From an uncultured Sutterella sp. (lineage in GTDB: Bacteria > Pseudomonadota > Gammaproteobacteria > Burkholderiales > Burkholderiaceae_F), in assembly GCA_905197905.1 (NCBI GenBank), contig CAJKAP010000009.1:40252-104251 (forward strand): a stretch of 64,000 nt of DNA. The letters run 5' to 3'. Each line of letters opens with the position of its first letter. Position 1 is the stretch's first letter. The position numbers and the translations under genes are program-made. Below, one piece after another: positions 42,813 to 51,434 of the stretch. Under the pieces are notes generated by a model. That model did no database searches. It saw only the letters and a program-made list of their open reading frames with translations, and had not been told where the DNA came from.

Positions 42813-43654
42813 TGCTGGAAGATCGCCTTTGCCGTTGGAGTGACGTGGTCTTTAGCCATTTTCTGATTGATGATTGGCTAAAAGAATTCCGTCTTCCTTT
42901 TCATGCTGTGGTTTTCGTTTGCTCTGGCGTTGTCCATGTGGAATATGACGACAAGCAATTCTCTATCCGAAAAGGACAGAGCGTTTTCTTGCGCCGTGAC
43001 CACATGGTCAAACTCTTTAAAACCTCAGCCGACGGTGAACCATACTCAGCCATTAATGTGTGCTTGACGGAAAAGTCACTGCGTCCCTATGTGAGAGAGC
43101 ATGAAAAAGCCATACGGCAAGTTCGTGAGAAAAATCGTGTGGGAACAGCCGTTCTCCTGCCACGTATTCCTCAGGTTGATTCGATTAAAGAAGCGCTTTT
43201 GCCGTACTTTGCGGACAAATCACTTCGTCCCTCAGAAGACTTCCTGGAGGAGATTGCGGAGCAAACGATCGACTCTTTGGTACTTTTAGACGAGCGATTC
43301 TGCCCTACGCTTTTTGACTTTGTGCTTTCTTGGAAGATTAACTTGCGTGACTTCATGGAAGAGCACTTCACAAGTGATATGTCGATTAAAGAATTCGCTT
43401 TGTACACGGGTCGCTCTTTGGCCACCTTTAAACGTGACTTTGCGAAATTCTCTAACCTCACACCAGAGCGTTGGCTCTTGATTAGACGCTTGGAAGCTGC
43501 TTATGCGCTCCTTGAAGAAGGTGAGCAAAGCGTGAGTGATATCTGTTGGAATGTCGGCTTTCGCAACCGTTCGCACTTCTCAACGGCTTTTAAGCGGCAA
43601 TACCAAAAAACGCCTCTAGAAGTGCAAAGAAAAGCCGCATTGGCGCCTCAATAG
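42812..43654 (+). CDS. AraC-family transcriptional regulator
   Basis: A 280-residue regulator. The N-terminal part is a cupin-like sensor domain (HAVVFVCSGVVHVEYDDKQFSIRKGQSVFL). The C-terminal AraC domain occupies about 175-275, with two helix-turn-helices (MSIKEFALYTGRSLATFKRDF and VSDICWNVGFRNRSHFSTAFKRQY). It resembles the ExsA/YpdB-like subgroup. Translationally coupled to the quinone reductase gene, it probably controls the redox operon it closes, perhaps in response to an electrophile (inference). Confidence 0.93.
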   Translation: MLEDRLCRWSDVVFSHFLIDDWLKEFRLPFHAVVFVCSGVVHVEYDDKQFSIRKGQSVFLRRDHMVKLFKTSADGEPYSAINVCLTEKSLRPYVREHEKAIRQVREKNRVGTAVLLPRIPQVDSIKEALLPYFADKSLRPSEDFLEEIAEQTIDSLVLLDERFCPTLFDFVLSWKINLRDFMEEHFTSDMSIKEFALYTGRSLATFKRDFAKFSNLTPERWLLIRRLEAAYALLEEGEQSVSDICWNVGFRNRSHFSTAFKRQYQKTPLEVQRKAALAPQ

Positions 43655-43668
43655 CTAAGAGCAAAAAG

Positions 43669-43704
43669 AACGCCTCGATTTCTGTTTGTGAAAGTCGAGG
43701 CGTT
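43669..43704 (+). terminator. Hairpin after the AraC gene, copy of the 38512 hairpin
   Basis: AACGCCTCGA at 43669-43678 pairs with TCGAGGCGTT at 43695-43704. The arms and the adjoining ATTTC are identical to those at 38512-38558, but the loop is shorter and there is no T-run, so termination may be weak. Confidence 0.6.
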
Positions 43705-43712
43705 GCGCTTGG

Positions 43713-44015
43713 TCATGGTTTCATAAAGTCCCGATGGCAAGGAATCGTGATCAAAAATAATGACTGATTTTCATCCGTTTCAATACTAGCTTGACGCATT
43801 CCGTATCTTTTTAGCTCTTGCTGAATGGTTGAAATACCCGTTGCCTCTCCATGAGTGAATCCTAGCTCGTTTAAGAATCGTTTTAACAGTGGGTTGAGAG
43901 AGCTACAATCGCTTCTTCTATAGTTCAAGATCTCAATACAGTCTGGTTTAACTGAAATCTTCACGGGTTCGTGCGTTGCGTAATCTCGATGCAATAGGGT
44001 TGGCGCGCTCATCAA
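43713..44015 (-). pseudogene. C-terminal remnant of an AlbA_2/AAA_4-type ATP-binding regulator
   Basis: A 100-residue frame starting abruptly at LLHRDYATHEPVKISV, the middle of the GHKL-like part of the AlbA_2 regulator family (compare LLVHREYAFRASAFIS at 38747), followed by IEILNYR, NPLLKRFLNELGFTHGEATGISTIQQELKRYG and ETDENQSLFLITIPCH. The N-terminal AlbA_2 domain and the first half are missing. There is no ribosome site. It is a decayed copy, different in sequence from the gene at 38747. Confidence 0.6.
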
Positions 44016-44151
44016 ACGACAAACAATCGGTTATTTCTGTAGGCTCACAAGACATATCTGTTCGCAAAGAAGGTGAAAAGAGATTTCTTTTCTATCCTAG
44101 AGCAGCGATGAAAAAAGTCAATGAAAGAGTGAGGCTAATTCGAACAATACC

Positions 44152-45126
44152 TCACGACTGATCTTTTTGTGCAGAGCGATGCGCGTGTGAGCGCTTTGGC
44201 ATGTTCGCCGTTGGTGAGCGTGAATTCTTCTGTGCAAAGGCTCTCGGGTGAGAGCGGCGTTTAGGATCTTGCTCACGAGACTTCATAGGGCTTGGTCGCT
44301 TGTGGTAGCGACGAGAAGAGGGACGAGGAGGAAGCTTTTCAGCTTCTTCCCCAGCATCAGTCGACTCCGTTCCAGAGGCAACCTCTTTTTTTCCCGCTAC
44401 TTTGGGCTTTGTGCCATAAACACTTTTTGCTGCCGCATTTTGCGCATGCACAGCTTGACGATAAAGACGACGCACAAAGCGAATCGGCGTGAGCAGTTTT
44501 CCTAGCCAATGGTAGGAAATATGGCGGCTTCCCTGATAGTAGGTGAAGACGCGAATACAGAAAATCAAAATCCCGCAGAAGGACCCAAGGATCGTGGGAT
44601 CTGGGTAGAAGCGAATCACGATCACATAGATGAGGCAGCCCAAGAACGCTGCGGTTGCATAGGGCGTTCTATCTGAGAGCACCGCAGGGGTGCGATTGAG
44701 AAAGACGTCACGCAATAAGCCCCCAAAGACGCCCGTGGTGACGCCCAGAATAATACTCGTTGTGGCATTAGCCCCTGTGTTGAGCGCCATGATCGTGCTA
44801 CCCACACTAAAGAACGCCAACCCCACCGCGTCAGCGGCGACATAAAGTCCGTTACGCCACTTCACGCGCATACGGCGGATAATGCTCGGAGCAAAAAGCG
44901 TGAGGAAAACCGCCACCCAGACGTACTGTGGGTGCGAGGCCCAGTAGAAGGGACGAAGGTCCAACATGATGTCACGCACCATCCCACCGCCAAAGGCCGT
45001 AATAAAGGTGGCCACAAAAACGCCCACAGGGTCCATCTTGCGACCTTGTGTGGCGAGAAGTCCGGCAAGGGCAAAGCCAACCATGCCGATACCGTCGAGT
45101 ACTTCAATGACGGGAATGGTAACCAT
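44152..45126 (-). CDS. TRIC-type cation channel (YicG/UPF0126) with a long basic tail
   Basis: About 324 residues from the ATG at 45126 (GGAAGGA upstream). The first 210 residues hold about seven membrane helices and two GG-x-x-RD motifs (GGGMVRDIMLD and GGLLRDVFLN), the repeat signature of bacterial TRIC channels. Family members are usually about 205 residues. Here a further 110 residues form a hydrophilic tail rich in Arg, Lys, Ser and Pro (SSRRYHKRPSPMKSREQDPKRR). Ion selectivity cannot be told from sequence. Confidence 0.88.
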   Translation of the reverse strand: MVTIPVIEVLDGIGMVGFALAGLLATQGRKMDPVGVFVATFITAFGGGMVRDIMLDLRPFYWASHPQYVWVAVFLTLFAPSIIRRMRVKWRNGLYVAADAVGLAFFSVGSTIMALNTGANATTSIILGVTTGVFGGLLRDVFLNRTPAVLSDRTPYATAAFLGCLIYVIVIRFYPDPTILGSFCGILIFCIRVFTYYQGSRHISYHWLGKLLTPIRFVRRLYRQAVHAQNAAAKSVYGTKPKVAGKKEVASGTESTDAGEEAEKLPPRPSSRRYHKRPSPMKSREQDPKRRSHPRAFAQKNSRSPTANMPKRSHAHRSAQKDQS

Positions 45127-45141
45127 GACGTGTCCTTCCAA

Positions 45142-45317
45142 AAGGGGAGAAGGGCTTGAGAGGGAGAGCAGTTTTTATGGGAAAAGGCGTAAAAAAGCGC
45201 GCCTTTTTGCCTAAATTGCCTCATTTTAGACAAAATTTGGCGCGCTCACATACTAGGGTTTTCCTATGTGAGAGAAGGCAACTCAAGATATTAGAGGAAA
45301 TTTTTCCTCGAGTTTTC
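45142..45317. other. Intergenic region with hairpin
   Basis: Between the leftward bioB and TRIC genes. CTCACATA at 45245-45252 pairs with TATGTGAG at 45265-45272 (bioB 3' end region, possible weak terminator). Further on is the palindrome-rich GGCGTAAAAAAGCGCGCC. No gene is seen. Confidence 0.45.
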
Positions 45318-46442
45318 TTAGAGTTGCGCTTTCTTACTTACCACTTTGATTGGCACGGGCTTGGTGTTGGGTACGGCGCACATCGTGGGGCGGCAAGTCT
45401 TGTTGTCGGTCGTCTCCACTTCTGGGAAACCGACTCGAAGCGCTTCATGCATCGAGGCTTCCAATTCCCAACCAGCTTCTTGCGCAGCGGCAACGTCAGC
45501 CTTAAGAGAGCTTCCTTGCGTGGTGAGGAAGTCCCCCATAATGGCGCTGTTAACGCCTGCGAACATGAGTTTTTCAACGACTTCTTCCGTGAGGCGATTG
45601 CGCCCGCCTGCCAGGCGCAGATAGGCGGTCGGGTTTAAAAGACGGAAAATCACCGCCGTGCGCAAAATTTCTTCGTCAGAAAGGGGCAGTTGATCCGCTA
45701 AGGGCGTCCCAGCAATGGGCGAGAGGAAATTAAGCGGAATCGACGGGATCTCTAAGTCGCGCAGTGTCTCAGCGAGTTCAATACGGTCAGCTTCCGCTTC
45801 GCCAATTCCAAAAAGACCCCCAGAGCAGAGCTCGAGCCCCGCTTCACGCGCGGCTTTGAGTGTGGCGATCTTATCGTCACGAGTGTGCGTAGTGCAAACC
45901 TTACGAAAGTGCGCATCGCTTGTTTCCAAGTTGCAGTGATAGCGAATGAGCCCTGCGTCTTTTAATGCCGTGAGTTCTTTTTCGTTCATCAAACCAAAAG
46001 AGGCGCAGAGTTCCATATCGGGGAACTTACGGTGCAGTGACACGAGTAGGTCGGTCGCTTCTCGCGTTACACGAGGGGAGAGCTTACGACCTGCCGTCAC
46101 AAGTGAATAACGACGAATCCCATGACGATGTACACGGTCGGCCCCGAGCTCGGCAATTTCTTCCGAGACAAGCGAGGTTTCCGCTGGCGTACTATTCCAG
46201 TGGCGAGACTGCGCACACCAGGCACAGTCGCAAGAGCACCCATCGGCCTTCGCGTTAATAATGGCGCAGGTATTAAACGTGGTGCTTGCACAGCTTTCCG
46301 TGACGCGATGTGCCCCTTCAATGAGGCGATCAAGCGGTACCGTTTCTAAGAAGTATTGGAGCGTATCCGTTGAGAGCGGTGTCCCTGCGATCAGCGCATC
46401 AATCGTTTTGTCAAAATCGGGCAATTTGGTTGTTTCAGTCAT
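45318..46442 (-). CDS. bioB: Biotin synthase
   Basis: About 374 residues from the ATG at 46442. This radical SAM enzyme inserts sulfur into dethiobiotin. The SAM-cluster motif C-x3-C-x2-C is at Cys69, Cys73, Cys76, with an additional Cys71 inside the motif. Other landmarks: ASTTFNTCAIINAKADG, LVTAGRKLSP, ASFGLMNEKE, YHCNLETSDAHF, CSGGLFGIGE, NFLSPIAGTPLA and the RLAGGRN arginine of the [2Fe-2S] site. It is a stand-alone bio gene here. The start lacks a clear ribosome site; a longer frame to 46493 is possible. Confidence 0.93.
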   Translation of the reverse strand: MTETTKLPDFDKTIDALIAGTPLSTDTLQYFLETVPLDRLIEGAHRVTESCASTTFNTCAIINAKADGCSCDCAWCAQSRHWNSTPAETSLVSEEIAELGADRVHRHGIRRYSLVTAGRKLSPRVTREATDLLVSLHRKFPDMELCASFGLMNEKELTALKDAGLIRYHCNLETSDAHFRKVCTTHTRDDKIATLKAAREAGLELCSGGLFGIGEAEADRIELAETLRDLEIPSIPLNFLSPIAGTPLADQLPLSDEEILRTAVIFRLLNPTAYLRLAGGRNRLTEEVVEKLMFAGVNSAIMGDFLTTQGSSLKADVAAAQEAGWELEASMHEALRVGFPEVETTDNKTCRPTMCAVPNTKPVPIKVVSKKAQL

Positions 46443-46491
46443 GGGGTCGATTCTTAGAGTGGGAAATAGAATAAGGTCTATTTTAAATAGC

Positions 46492-46527
46492 AAAATGCCC
46501 GATGAGACGCTCTCTATCGGGCATTTG
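46492..46527 (-). terminator. Terminator downstream of the glycerol dehydrogenase gene
   Basis: On the minus strand AAATGCCCGAT (46516-46526) pairs with ATCGGGCATTT (46493-46503). It ends the leftward transcript from 47642 before bioB. Confidence 0.78.
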
Positions 46528-46544
46528 TAAAGAAACGTGATTAA

Positions 46545-47642
46545 TTAGCGAGCCAAGCGAGCCGTACCTAACTTATCCACGGCGAGGATGGCTTCGCGGT
46601 ATTTTTCAACCGTGGTCGGCGTGGGCGTGCAAGTCCATTCCTTAATTTTCGGAGCGACTTCCAAGAGTTTTTCGAGCCCAGCGGCATCGATATCGAGCTG
46701 CTTCAACGTGATCGGCAGACCCAACTTCTGGTTGAAGTCGAGGAACTTGTCAAGGAGCGCATCCTGACCGTCGTAGGCCAGGAGAACCAAGTTCCCGAAG
46801 GAGACCACTTCGCCGTGCAAGTGCTTGTGCGCGGTCGGCAACGACATCGAAGCGTTGTAGAAGCAGTGGGCAAGGGACGAATTGTAGTAGTACTCAGTGT
46901 GAGTCACCAAGTTGGAGACCACACCCGTGGAGACAATAATATCCAAGACGCATTCCGTGAAAGCGTTGGTGAGTTCACCTGCCTTCATGTCTTCCAAGGC
47001 CTGAACGCCTAAGTCAAGGAGGGGCTTCTGGCAAGCCTGAGCGACATGCACGCCAAGGAGCGGAGTATGGAAGAGCTCTTTACCGCGAGAGGCGTAGAGC
47101 ACTTCGATCTGCTTACTCAACGCATCACCCAAACCAGCCCAGAAGAGTTCCTTGGGGCTATCGAGAATGACGCTCGTGTTCACGAAGCAATGATCTGGGC
47201 AGCTCTTCCCGAAGTGATAATGGTCAAGCGAGCCGTCGTCCTTATAGATCACTGCCACAGCCGTGATCGGCGCACAGTTAGAGGCGACCGTCGGACAGGT
47301 CATACAAGGCTTACCCATCAAGTCAGCCGCGGTTTTGACCGTATCGCAGGCACGACCACCGCCCACACCAAAGATCACATCAGCGCTTTGCACATCAGGA
47401 TTGTTGCGGATCGCATCGATGTTGGCGTTGGTGGCATCCTTACCATAGACGAGCGTCGTGGTAATGGTGGCACCAGCGGCTTCCAAGGCCGGAATCAACG
47501 TGGGGGAGGCTTTCGCAAGCGCCGTTTCACCACCAATCACCGCAACACGTTTGCCATAGGGGCGCAAAACGTCACTAATCAAGTCATAGGCCTGGGGACC
47601 GCTTGAGTAATGGGGCAGATTGAGGGTGTAATTGGCTTGCAT
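46545..47642 (-). CDS. gldA: Iron-containing alcohol/glycerol dehydrogenase family protein
   Basis: A 365-residue protein of the GldA branch: NAD site VGGGRACDTVK, the threonine/serine-rich PTVASNCAPITAVAVIY, metal aspartate in GLGDALSKQIE, and metal histidines in SMSLPTAHKHLHGEVVSFG. GldA oxidises glycerol to dihydroxyacetone with NAD and also handles hydroxyacetone/methylglyoxal. The substrate is not certain; relatives include sn-glycerol-1-phosphate dehydrogenases, which usually look different at these motifs. It appears monocistronic. Confidence 0.88.
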   Translation of the reverse strand: MQANYTLNLPHYSSGPQAYDLISDVLRPYGKRVAVIGGETALAKASPTLIPALEAAGATITTTLVYGKDATNANIDAIRNNPDVQSADVIFGVGGGRACDTVKTAADLMGKPCMTCPTVASNCAPITAVAVIYKDDGSLDHYHFGKSCPDHCFVNTSVILDSPKELFWAGLGDALSKQIEVLYASRGKELFHTPLLGVHVAQACQKPLLDLGVQALEDMKAGELTNAFTECVLDIIVSTGVVSNLVTHTEYYYNSSLAHCFYNASMSLPTAHKHLHGEVVSFGNLVLLAYDGQDALLDKFLDFNQKLGLPITLKQLDIDAAGLEKLLEVAPKIKEWTCTPTPTTVEKYREAILAVDKLGTARLAR

Positions 47643-48213
47643 AATAAAAGCTCCTCACCAAAATAAAAGAAAGAGAAAATGGACCAAAGGGAATAATGAC
47701 CAAGTGATCATCCATCAAACGCTAGGATTCAAAAGGAGCATCTGATTAGAAAAGAGAGACTCCCTCTGGTTCAAAAAGGGTTTCTTACATAATGGCGCGA
47801 TTTTGCGCGTTGCGTATTAGGAGATTGTCTTACCCTTTGTGCGAAAAGTCAGGCATGGATAAAGTCCTTAGAAGGAATCGCCTAGAAAAAAGAAAGAGAA
47901 AAAAGACCTGACAGGTTTAGCATTTCGCGCCATAGGCAGGGATTTCCTCAAGGAAATAGCTAAGTCCTTGAAGCAAAAAGAGAAAAATTTTCTTAATTAG
48001 GATCAAATTAGTAGCCTAGAGTGAAAAAAGTACTCGAAATCTGATTCATAATCGGTTAAGCTATGAGAGTAAGCACTTTTCTTCCTCTGACAAACATCAT
48101 TGAAAGACCAACGGCGGTCGAAGCACCGCTCGAACCCCCATACCATTGCCAGTCAATCTTGTGGATTTGGCCACAAAGTGTTTACGCCTCTTCCTTTCTA
48201 TTTGTCTAAGCCT
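47643..48213. other. Intergenic region upstream of gldA and the DNA glycosylase gene
   Basis: About 570 AT-rich bases between divergent genes. It contains short inverted repeats (TTCCTCAAGGAA near 47943), with no matched promoter pair I trust. An in-frame extension of the glycosylase gene begins at 48100, but residues before 48214 do not fit the family. Confidence 0.45.
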
Positions 48214-48750
48214 ATGTCAGAACCGATTGTTCAACCTCGTCGTGTAGGTCTTTATCCGGTGGCGACAACACACGCCAGGATATTGATTCTAGGGAGCATG
48301 CCGAGCGAAGTGTCCCTTGCGAACGCTCGCTACTATGCGCATCCCACCAATCGCTTTTGGTCACTGATGGGTTTGCTTTTTCCGCAGCACCAGACGTATT
48401 TTGCGAGCGGCGATTTCAATGAGCGCTATGAAGGGCTCAAACAGTTGAAAATTGCCTTGTGGGATACGATCGGTAGCTGTATTCGTGTGGGAAGCGATGA
48501 CGGGGCAATCCGTGACGCGGTTCCCAACGATATTGCGGGCTTTCTTGCAAAGCATCCCGGTATTGGCTTAGTGTTGCTCAACGGGAATAAGAGTGCCGAT
48601 ATGTGGCGTCGTTATCTCGATGAGTCCGCACGTCGTGTACGTCCCGATTTACGTGTGCGCCCGTTGCCTTCAACCAGTGCTGCTAATGCGGTCTACACAT
48701 TAGGTACTTTGAAGAGCAGTTGGTCCATGGCGCTCGACGGGTATCGCTAA
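48214..48750 (+). CDS. DNA-deoxyinosine glycosylase (UDG family 6, Mug-like)
   Basis: About 178 residues from the ATG at 48214. The family signature is clear: ILILGSMPSEVSL followed by ARYYAHPTNRFW, then LWDTIGSC, and LLNGNKSADMW and PLPSTSAAN near the end. Hypoxanthine-DNA glycosylases of UDG family 6 excise deaminated adenine. The longer frame from 48100 is possible but atypical. Ribosome site is weak (TAAG). It is not linked to other repair genes. Confidence 0.88.
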   Translation: MSEPIVQPRRVGLYPVATTHARILILGSMPSEVSLANARYYAHPTNRFWSLMGLLFPQHQTYFASGDFNERYEGLKQLKIALWDTIGSCIRVGSDDGAIRDAVPNDIAGFLAKHPGIGLVLLNGNKSADMWRRYLDESARRVRPDLRVRPLPSTSAANAVYTLGTLKSSWSMALDGYR

Positions 48751-48949
48751 GCAAATTTCCAAAGCGATCCTTTCTTCAAAAACTTTCCGAGCAGTAAGGC
48801 CTGCGGTTAAGCGATTTCTTCTAGGGGTTATCCCTTGACGCTTGCGCAGGCCTTTGCTATTCATTGTTAAACTAAAGCATCCCCTGCGAAGCAAAGGAGA
48901 GGACTTTGCTCGCAGTGCAAACCTATTCACCTTTTGGAGACAGAGAAAA

Positions 48950-50200
48950 ATGGATATTCCCGCCCTTTTACCCAAGTATCAGCAAACCGTCGAAGCGCTT
49001 TTGGCGCGAGACGATGTGAAAGCCGCGATGGCGCTCTGCGAAACGGAAGCCGATCGCGCCATTGAAGAGCAGATTCACCTCTCGGAGATTGAGTCGCCCA
49101 CGTTTGCTGAAGAAACGCGTGGGAAGGAATTGGCTCGTCTTTTCCGTGAATATGGTCTTACGGATATTGAAACCGATAAAGTCGGAAACGTCATCGCGCG
49201 TCGCCCAGGTCGCGGCAATGGCCCTGTGTTAGCTGTGGCAGCGCACCTAGATACGGTCTTTCCTGCTGGCACTCCTTTGACTGTGCGCCGTGAAGGCAAT
49301 CGCCTCTATGGCCCGGGGATTGGCGACAATGCCTCGGGGTTACGCTCTATGTTGCAACTTTTGCGCGCGCTTCAGAGTGCGAAGATTGAAACCGAAGGCG
49401 ATATTCTTTTTGTTGGCACTGTGGGTGAAGAAGGTAACGGCGACATTCGTGGCTCCAAAGCACTTTTTGATGGGTCGCGTAAGATCGACGCCTTTATGGC
49501 ACTCGATATGGCAGACGTCTACACCATTCAGTCGGGGGCGACGGGGGCTCATCGTTGGCGCTTAGCCTTTGAAGGGCAGGGCGGTCACTCCTATGTCGAC
49601 TATGGTCGAGTGCCTTCCGCGATTCATGCCATGTGCCGTGCAGGTGCGCTCATTGCTGACTTGGAATTGCCGACGAATCCGAAGACCACTTATACGATTG
49701 GGACCATTAAGGGTGGGACGACGGTTAACACGATTGCGGCGCGTTGTGAAGTCGATGTGGATATGCGTAGTGTGGATTTGCCCACCTTGGAAGCGCTTGA
49801 AGCGAAGATTTTGGGCGCTTTTGAAGAAGCGCTTCGCTTAGAGAACGCCCATTGGCCAAAGGCAGATGCTGATCACCAATTAAAGCTCGTCAAAACCCAG
49901 ATTGGGAATCGCCCCGCCGGGATGCGCCCAGCCGATTGCCCAGCCGTGCAGTCCGCGATGGCAGCCATGGGGGCGTTTGATTTGCCGATTCGCCGCTTTG
50001 GGCCGTCCTCGACCGATGCGAATATGCCGATGTCCTTAGGAATTCCGTCCGTTTGTATTGGGACGGGTGGGGAAACCTGCGGCGAGCACTCCTTAAAAGA
50101 GTACTTTGTGAACGATAAGATTTGGTTGGGTACGCAGTTAGCCGTCCTCATTTCGCTCTCCTTGGTGGGTGCAGGTGACGTAAAGCCAACGCTAGCCTAA
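48950..50200 (+). CDS. M20 family metallopeptidase (peptidase T-like)
   Basis: About 416 residues from the ATG at 48950 (GGAGA upstream). Dinuclear zinc-site motifs in order: AVAAHLDTVF, YGPGIGDNASGLRSML, FVGTVGEEGNGDIRG (catalytic Glu-Glu), FMALDMADVYT, GQGGHSYVDYG, and GEHSLKEYF with the final histidine. Proteins of this kind are aminotripeptidases or dipeptidases acting on small peptides in the cytoplasm. It is distinct from the M20D amidohydrolase at 15157. Terminator follows. Confidence 0.9.
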   Translation: MDIPALLPKYQQTVEALLARDDVKAAMALCETEADRAIEEQIHLSEIESPTFAEETRGKELARLFREYGLTDIETDKVGNVIARRPGRGNGPVLAVAAHLDTVFPAGTPLTVRREGNRLYGPGIGDNASGLRSMLQLLRALQSAKIETEGDILFVGTVGEEGNGDIRGSKALFDGSRKIDAFMALDMADVYTIQSGATGAHRWRLAFEGQGGHSYVDYGRVPSAIHAMCRAGALIADLELPTNPKTTYTIGTIKGGTTVNTIAARCEVDVDMRSVDLPTLEALEAKILGAFEEALRLENAHWPKADADHQLKLVKTQIGNRPAGMRPADCPAVQSAMAAMGAFDLPIRRFGPSSTDANMPMSLGIPSVCIGTGGETCGEHSLKEYFVNDKIWLGTQLAVLISLSLVGAGDVKPTLA

Positions 50201-50214
50201 TTTTTTCATAGTGA

Positions 50215-50257
50215 GAAGAGCCTTCAATCCTAAGGGAGAGAAGGCTCTTCGCGTTTT
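50215..50257 (+). terminator. Intrinsic terminator after the M20 peptidase gene
   Basis: GAAGAGCCTTC at 50215-50225 pairs perfectly with GAAGGCTCTTC at 50240-50250, followed by GCGTTTT. Confidence 0.82.
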
Positions 50258-50672
50258 ATGGAGAATGCTTTTTAATAGAAAGAGTCTCAAACTAGAAAAA
50301 AAGAAAGCTATAAGGACGCGAAAAAATCGGGTTTTGAGTCCCTTTTTGAATGATTTTTGACATATTTAGTGGCAAAAAATGCCTGACTAAAGGACTAGGG
50401 TTTTCACTTAGGGAAAGAAAAGCAAAGAAAGTTATCTAAACTTTATATCTTTTAATATCGCTCTTAGAGAATGGCTTGAAGATCTCTTATGCTTAAGGGG
50501 TAGAATCTTTGCTTTCAGGATTAATCAAAAGGAATCAATGACGATGGGGGGGGTAAACACGGTATTATGGGCTCATTATCAGAACGACCCCAAAAGGGGA
50601 GATTCTGCTGACTTTCTCTGACTTGCTCCTCTCTCTGGAGCAAAGCAACTCTCTATATCAAGGAGAATACCT
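50258..50672. other. Leader region of sodC with a G8 tract and small uORF
   Basis: About 415 bases. TTGAAG at 50476 and TAGAAT at 50501 could be a promoter with a long (19-base) spacer. A 28-codon frame at 50538-50621 (AAAGGA before its ATG) contains a run of eight G residues at 50546-50553. A CCCCAAAAGGGG hairpin lies at 50587-50598. Confidence 0.4.
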
Positions 50673-51239
50673 ATGCAGACTATCCGCACTCTTGCTTTGG
50701 CTACCGCAATGACCGCCATGATGACTGGCATGGCCACGGCAGCTGACACCGATGCAACGAAGCTCTACGATCCGATGGCTGAAGCCGAAAAGGTCGTGAT
50801 TGCTGTCGATTTGCTCGGCGAAAAAGGCAATACCGCTGTGGGTGATGTTGTTGCAGTGAAGACGCCCTATGGCATCGCTTTCTACCCGAACTTGAAGGGC
50901 TTGACCCCGGGTTTACATGGTTTCCATGTGCATGCTAACGGCGACTGCGGCGCTACCGAAAAGGGTCTCGCAATGAAGGCTGGCGGCCACTGGGATCCGA
51001 AGGAAGCCAAACGTCACTCCTTCCCGTGGGATGATGCTGGTCACGCTGGCGACTTGCCGAGCTTGTATGTTGACGCTGACGGCAACGCAACCTATCCTGT
51101 GTTGGCTCCGAAGTTGAAATCCTTGGATGAAATTCGCGGTCACGCTTTGATGGTTCACGTTGGTGGCGATAACTTCCATGACCATCCGAAGGCTTTGGGT
51201 GGTGGCGGTGCTCGCTTGGCCTGCGGCGTTATCAAGTAA
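50673..51239 (+). CDS. sodC: Periplasmic Cu/Zn superoxide dismutase
   Basis: A 188-residue protein with a Sec signal peptide (to about residue 24, MATAA). Copper and zinc ligands are in GFHVHANGDCG, the loop GGHWDPKEAKRHSFPWDDAGHAGDLPSLYVDADG, and HALMVHVGGDNFHDHP. Two cysteines (GDCG and ARLACGV) form the usual disulphide. It removes superoxide in the periplasm. Codon usage is of the high-expression type. AAGGAGAA precedes the ATG; a strong terminator follows. Confidence 0.97.
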   Translation: MQTIRTLALATAMTAMMTGMATAADTDATKLYDPMAEAEKVVIAVDLLGEKGNTAVGDVVAVKTPYGIAFYPNLKGLTPGLHGFHVHANGDCGATEKGLAMKAGGHWDPKEAKRHSFPWDDAGHAGDLPSLYVDADGNATYPVLAPKLKSLDEIRGHALMVHVGGDNFHDHPKALGGGGARLACGVIK

Positions 51240-51277
51240 TCCAGTGAGAAGTTTCTAGAAACTTCTTAGAGTAGAGT

Positions 51278-51315
51278 GAGTGGATTGACGAAATGTCGGT
51301 CCACTCCTTTTTTTT
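51278..51315 (+). terminator. Terminator after sodC
   Basis: GAGTGGA at 51278-51284 pairs with TCCACTC at 51300-51306, extended inside by GAC/GTC, followed by a T-rich run of nine. Confidence 0.87.
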
Positions 51316-51338
51316 GCCCGCATTTTTTGGGTAGGCAC

Positions 51339-51374
51339 AAAAAAAAGAGGAACACTCGATTAGGAGCGTTCCTC
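51339..51374 (-). terminator. Terminator of the leftward quinone reductase gene
   Basis: On the minus strand GAGGAACGCTC pairs with GAGTGTTCCTC (plus positions 51364-51374 and 51347-51357), followed by a run of eight T. Confidence 0.85.
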
Positions 51375-51434
51375 TCGCTTTCTCTAGTCCTTCAAGCTCT
51401 CAGTACATGAAGGACTGGGAAATCTTTTCGGGAA

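Noticed and set aside
43976..44161. Small plus-strand frame overlapping the AlbA_2 remnant
   Set aside because: No ribosome site or family resemblance, and it lies opposite the recognisable remnant.
48100..48213. N-terminal extension of the DNA glycosylase
   Set aside because: These 38 residues are rich in unusual amino acids and do not fit the family; the ATG at 48214 gives the normal length.
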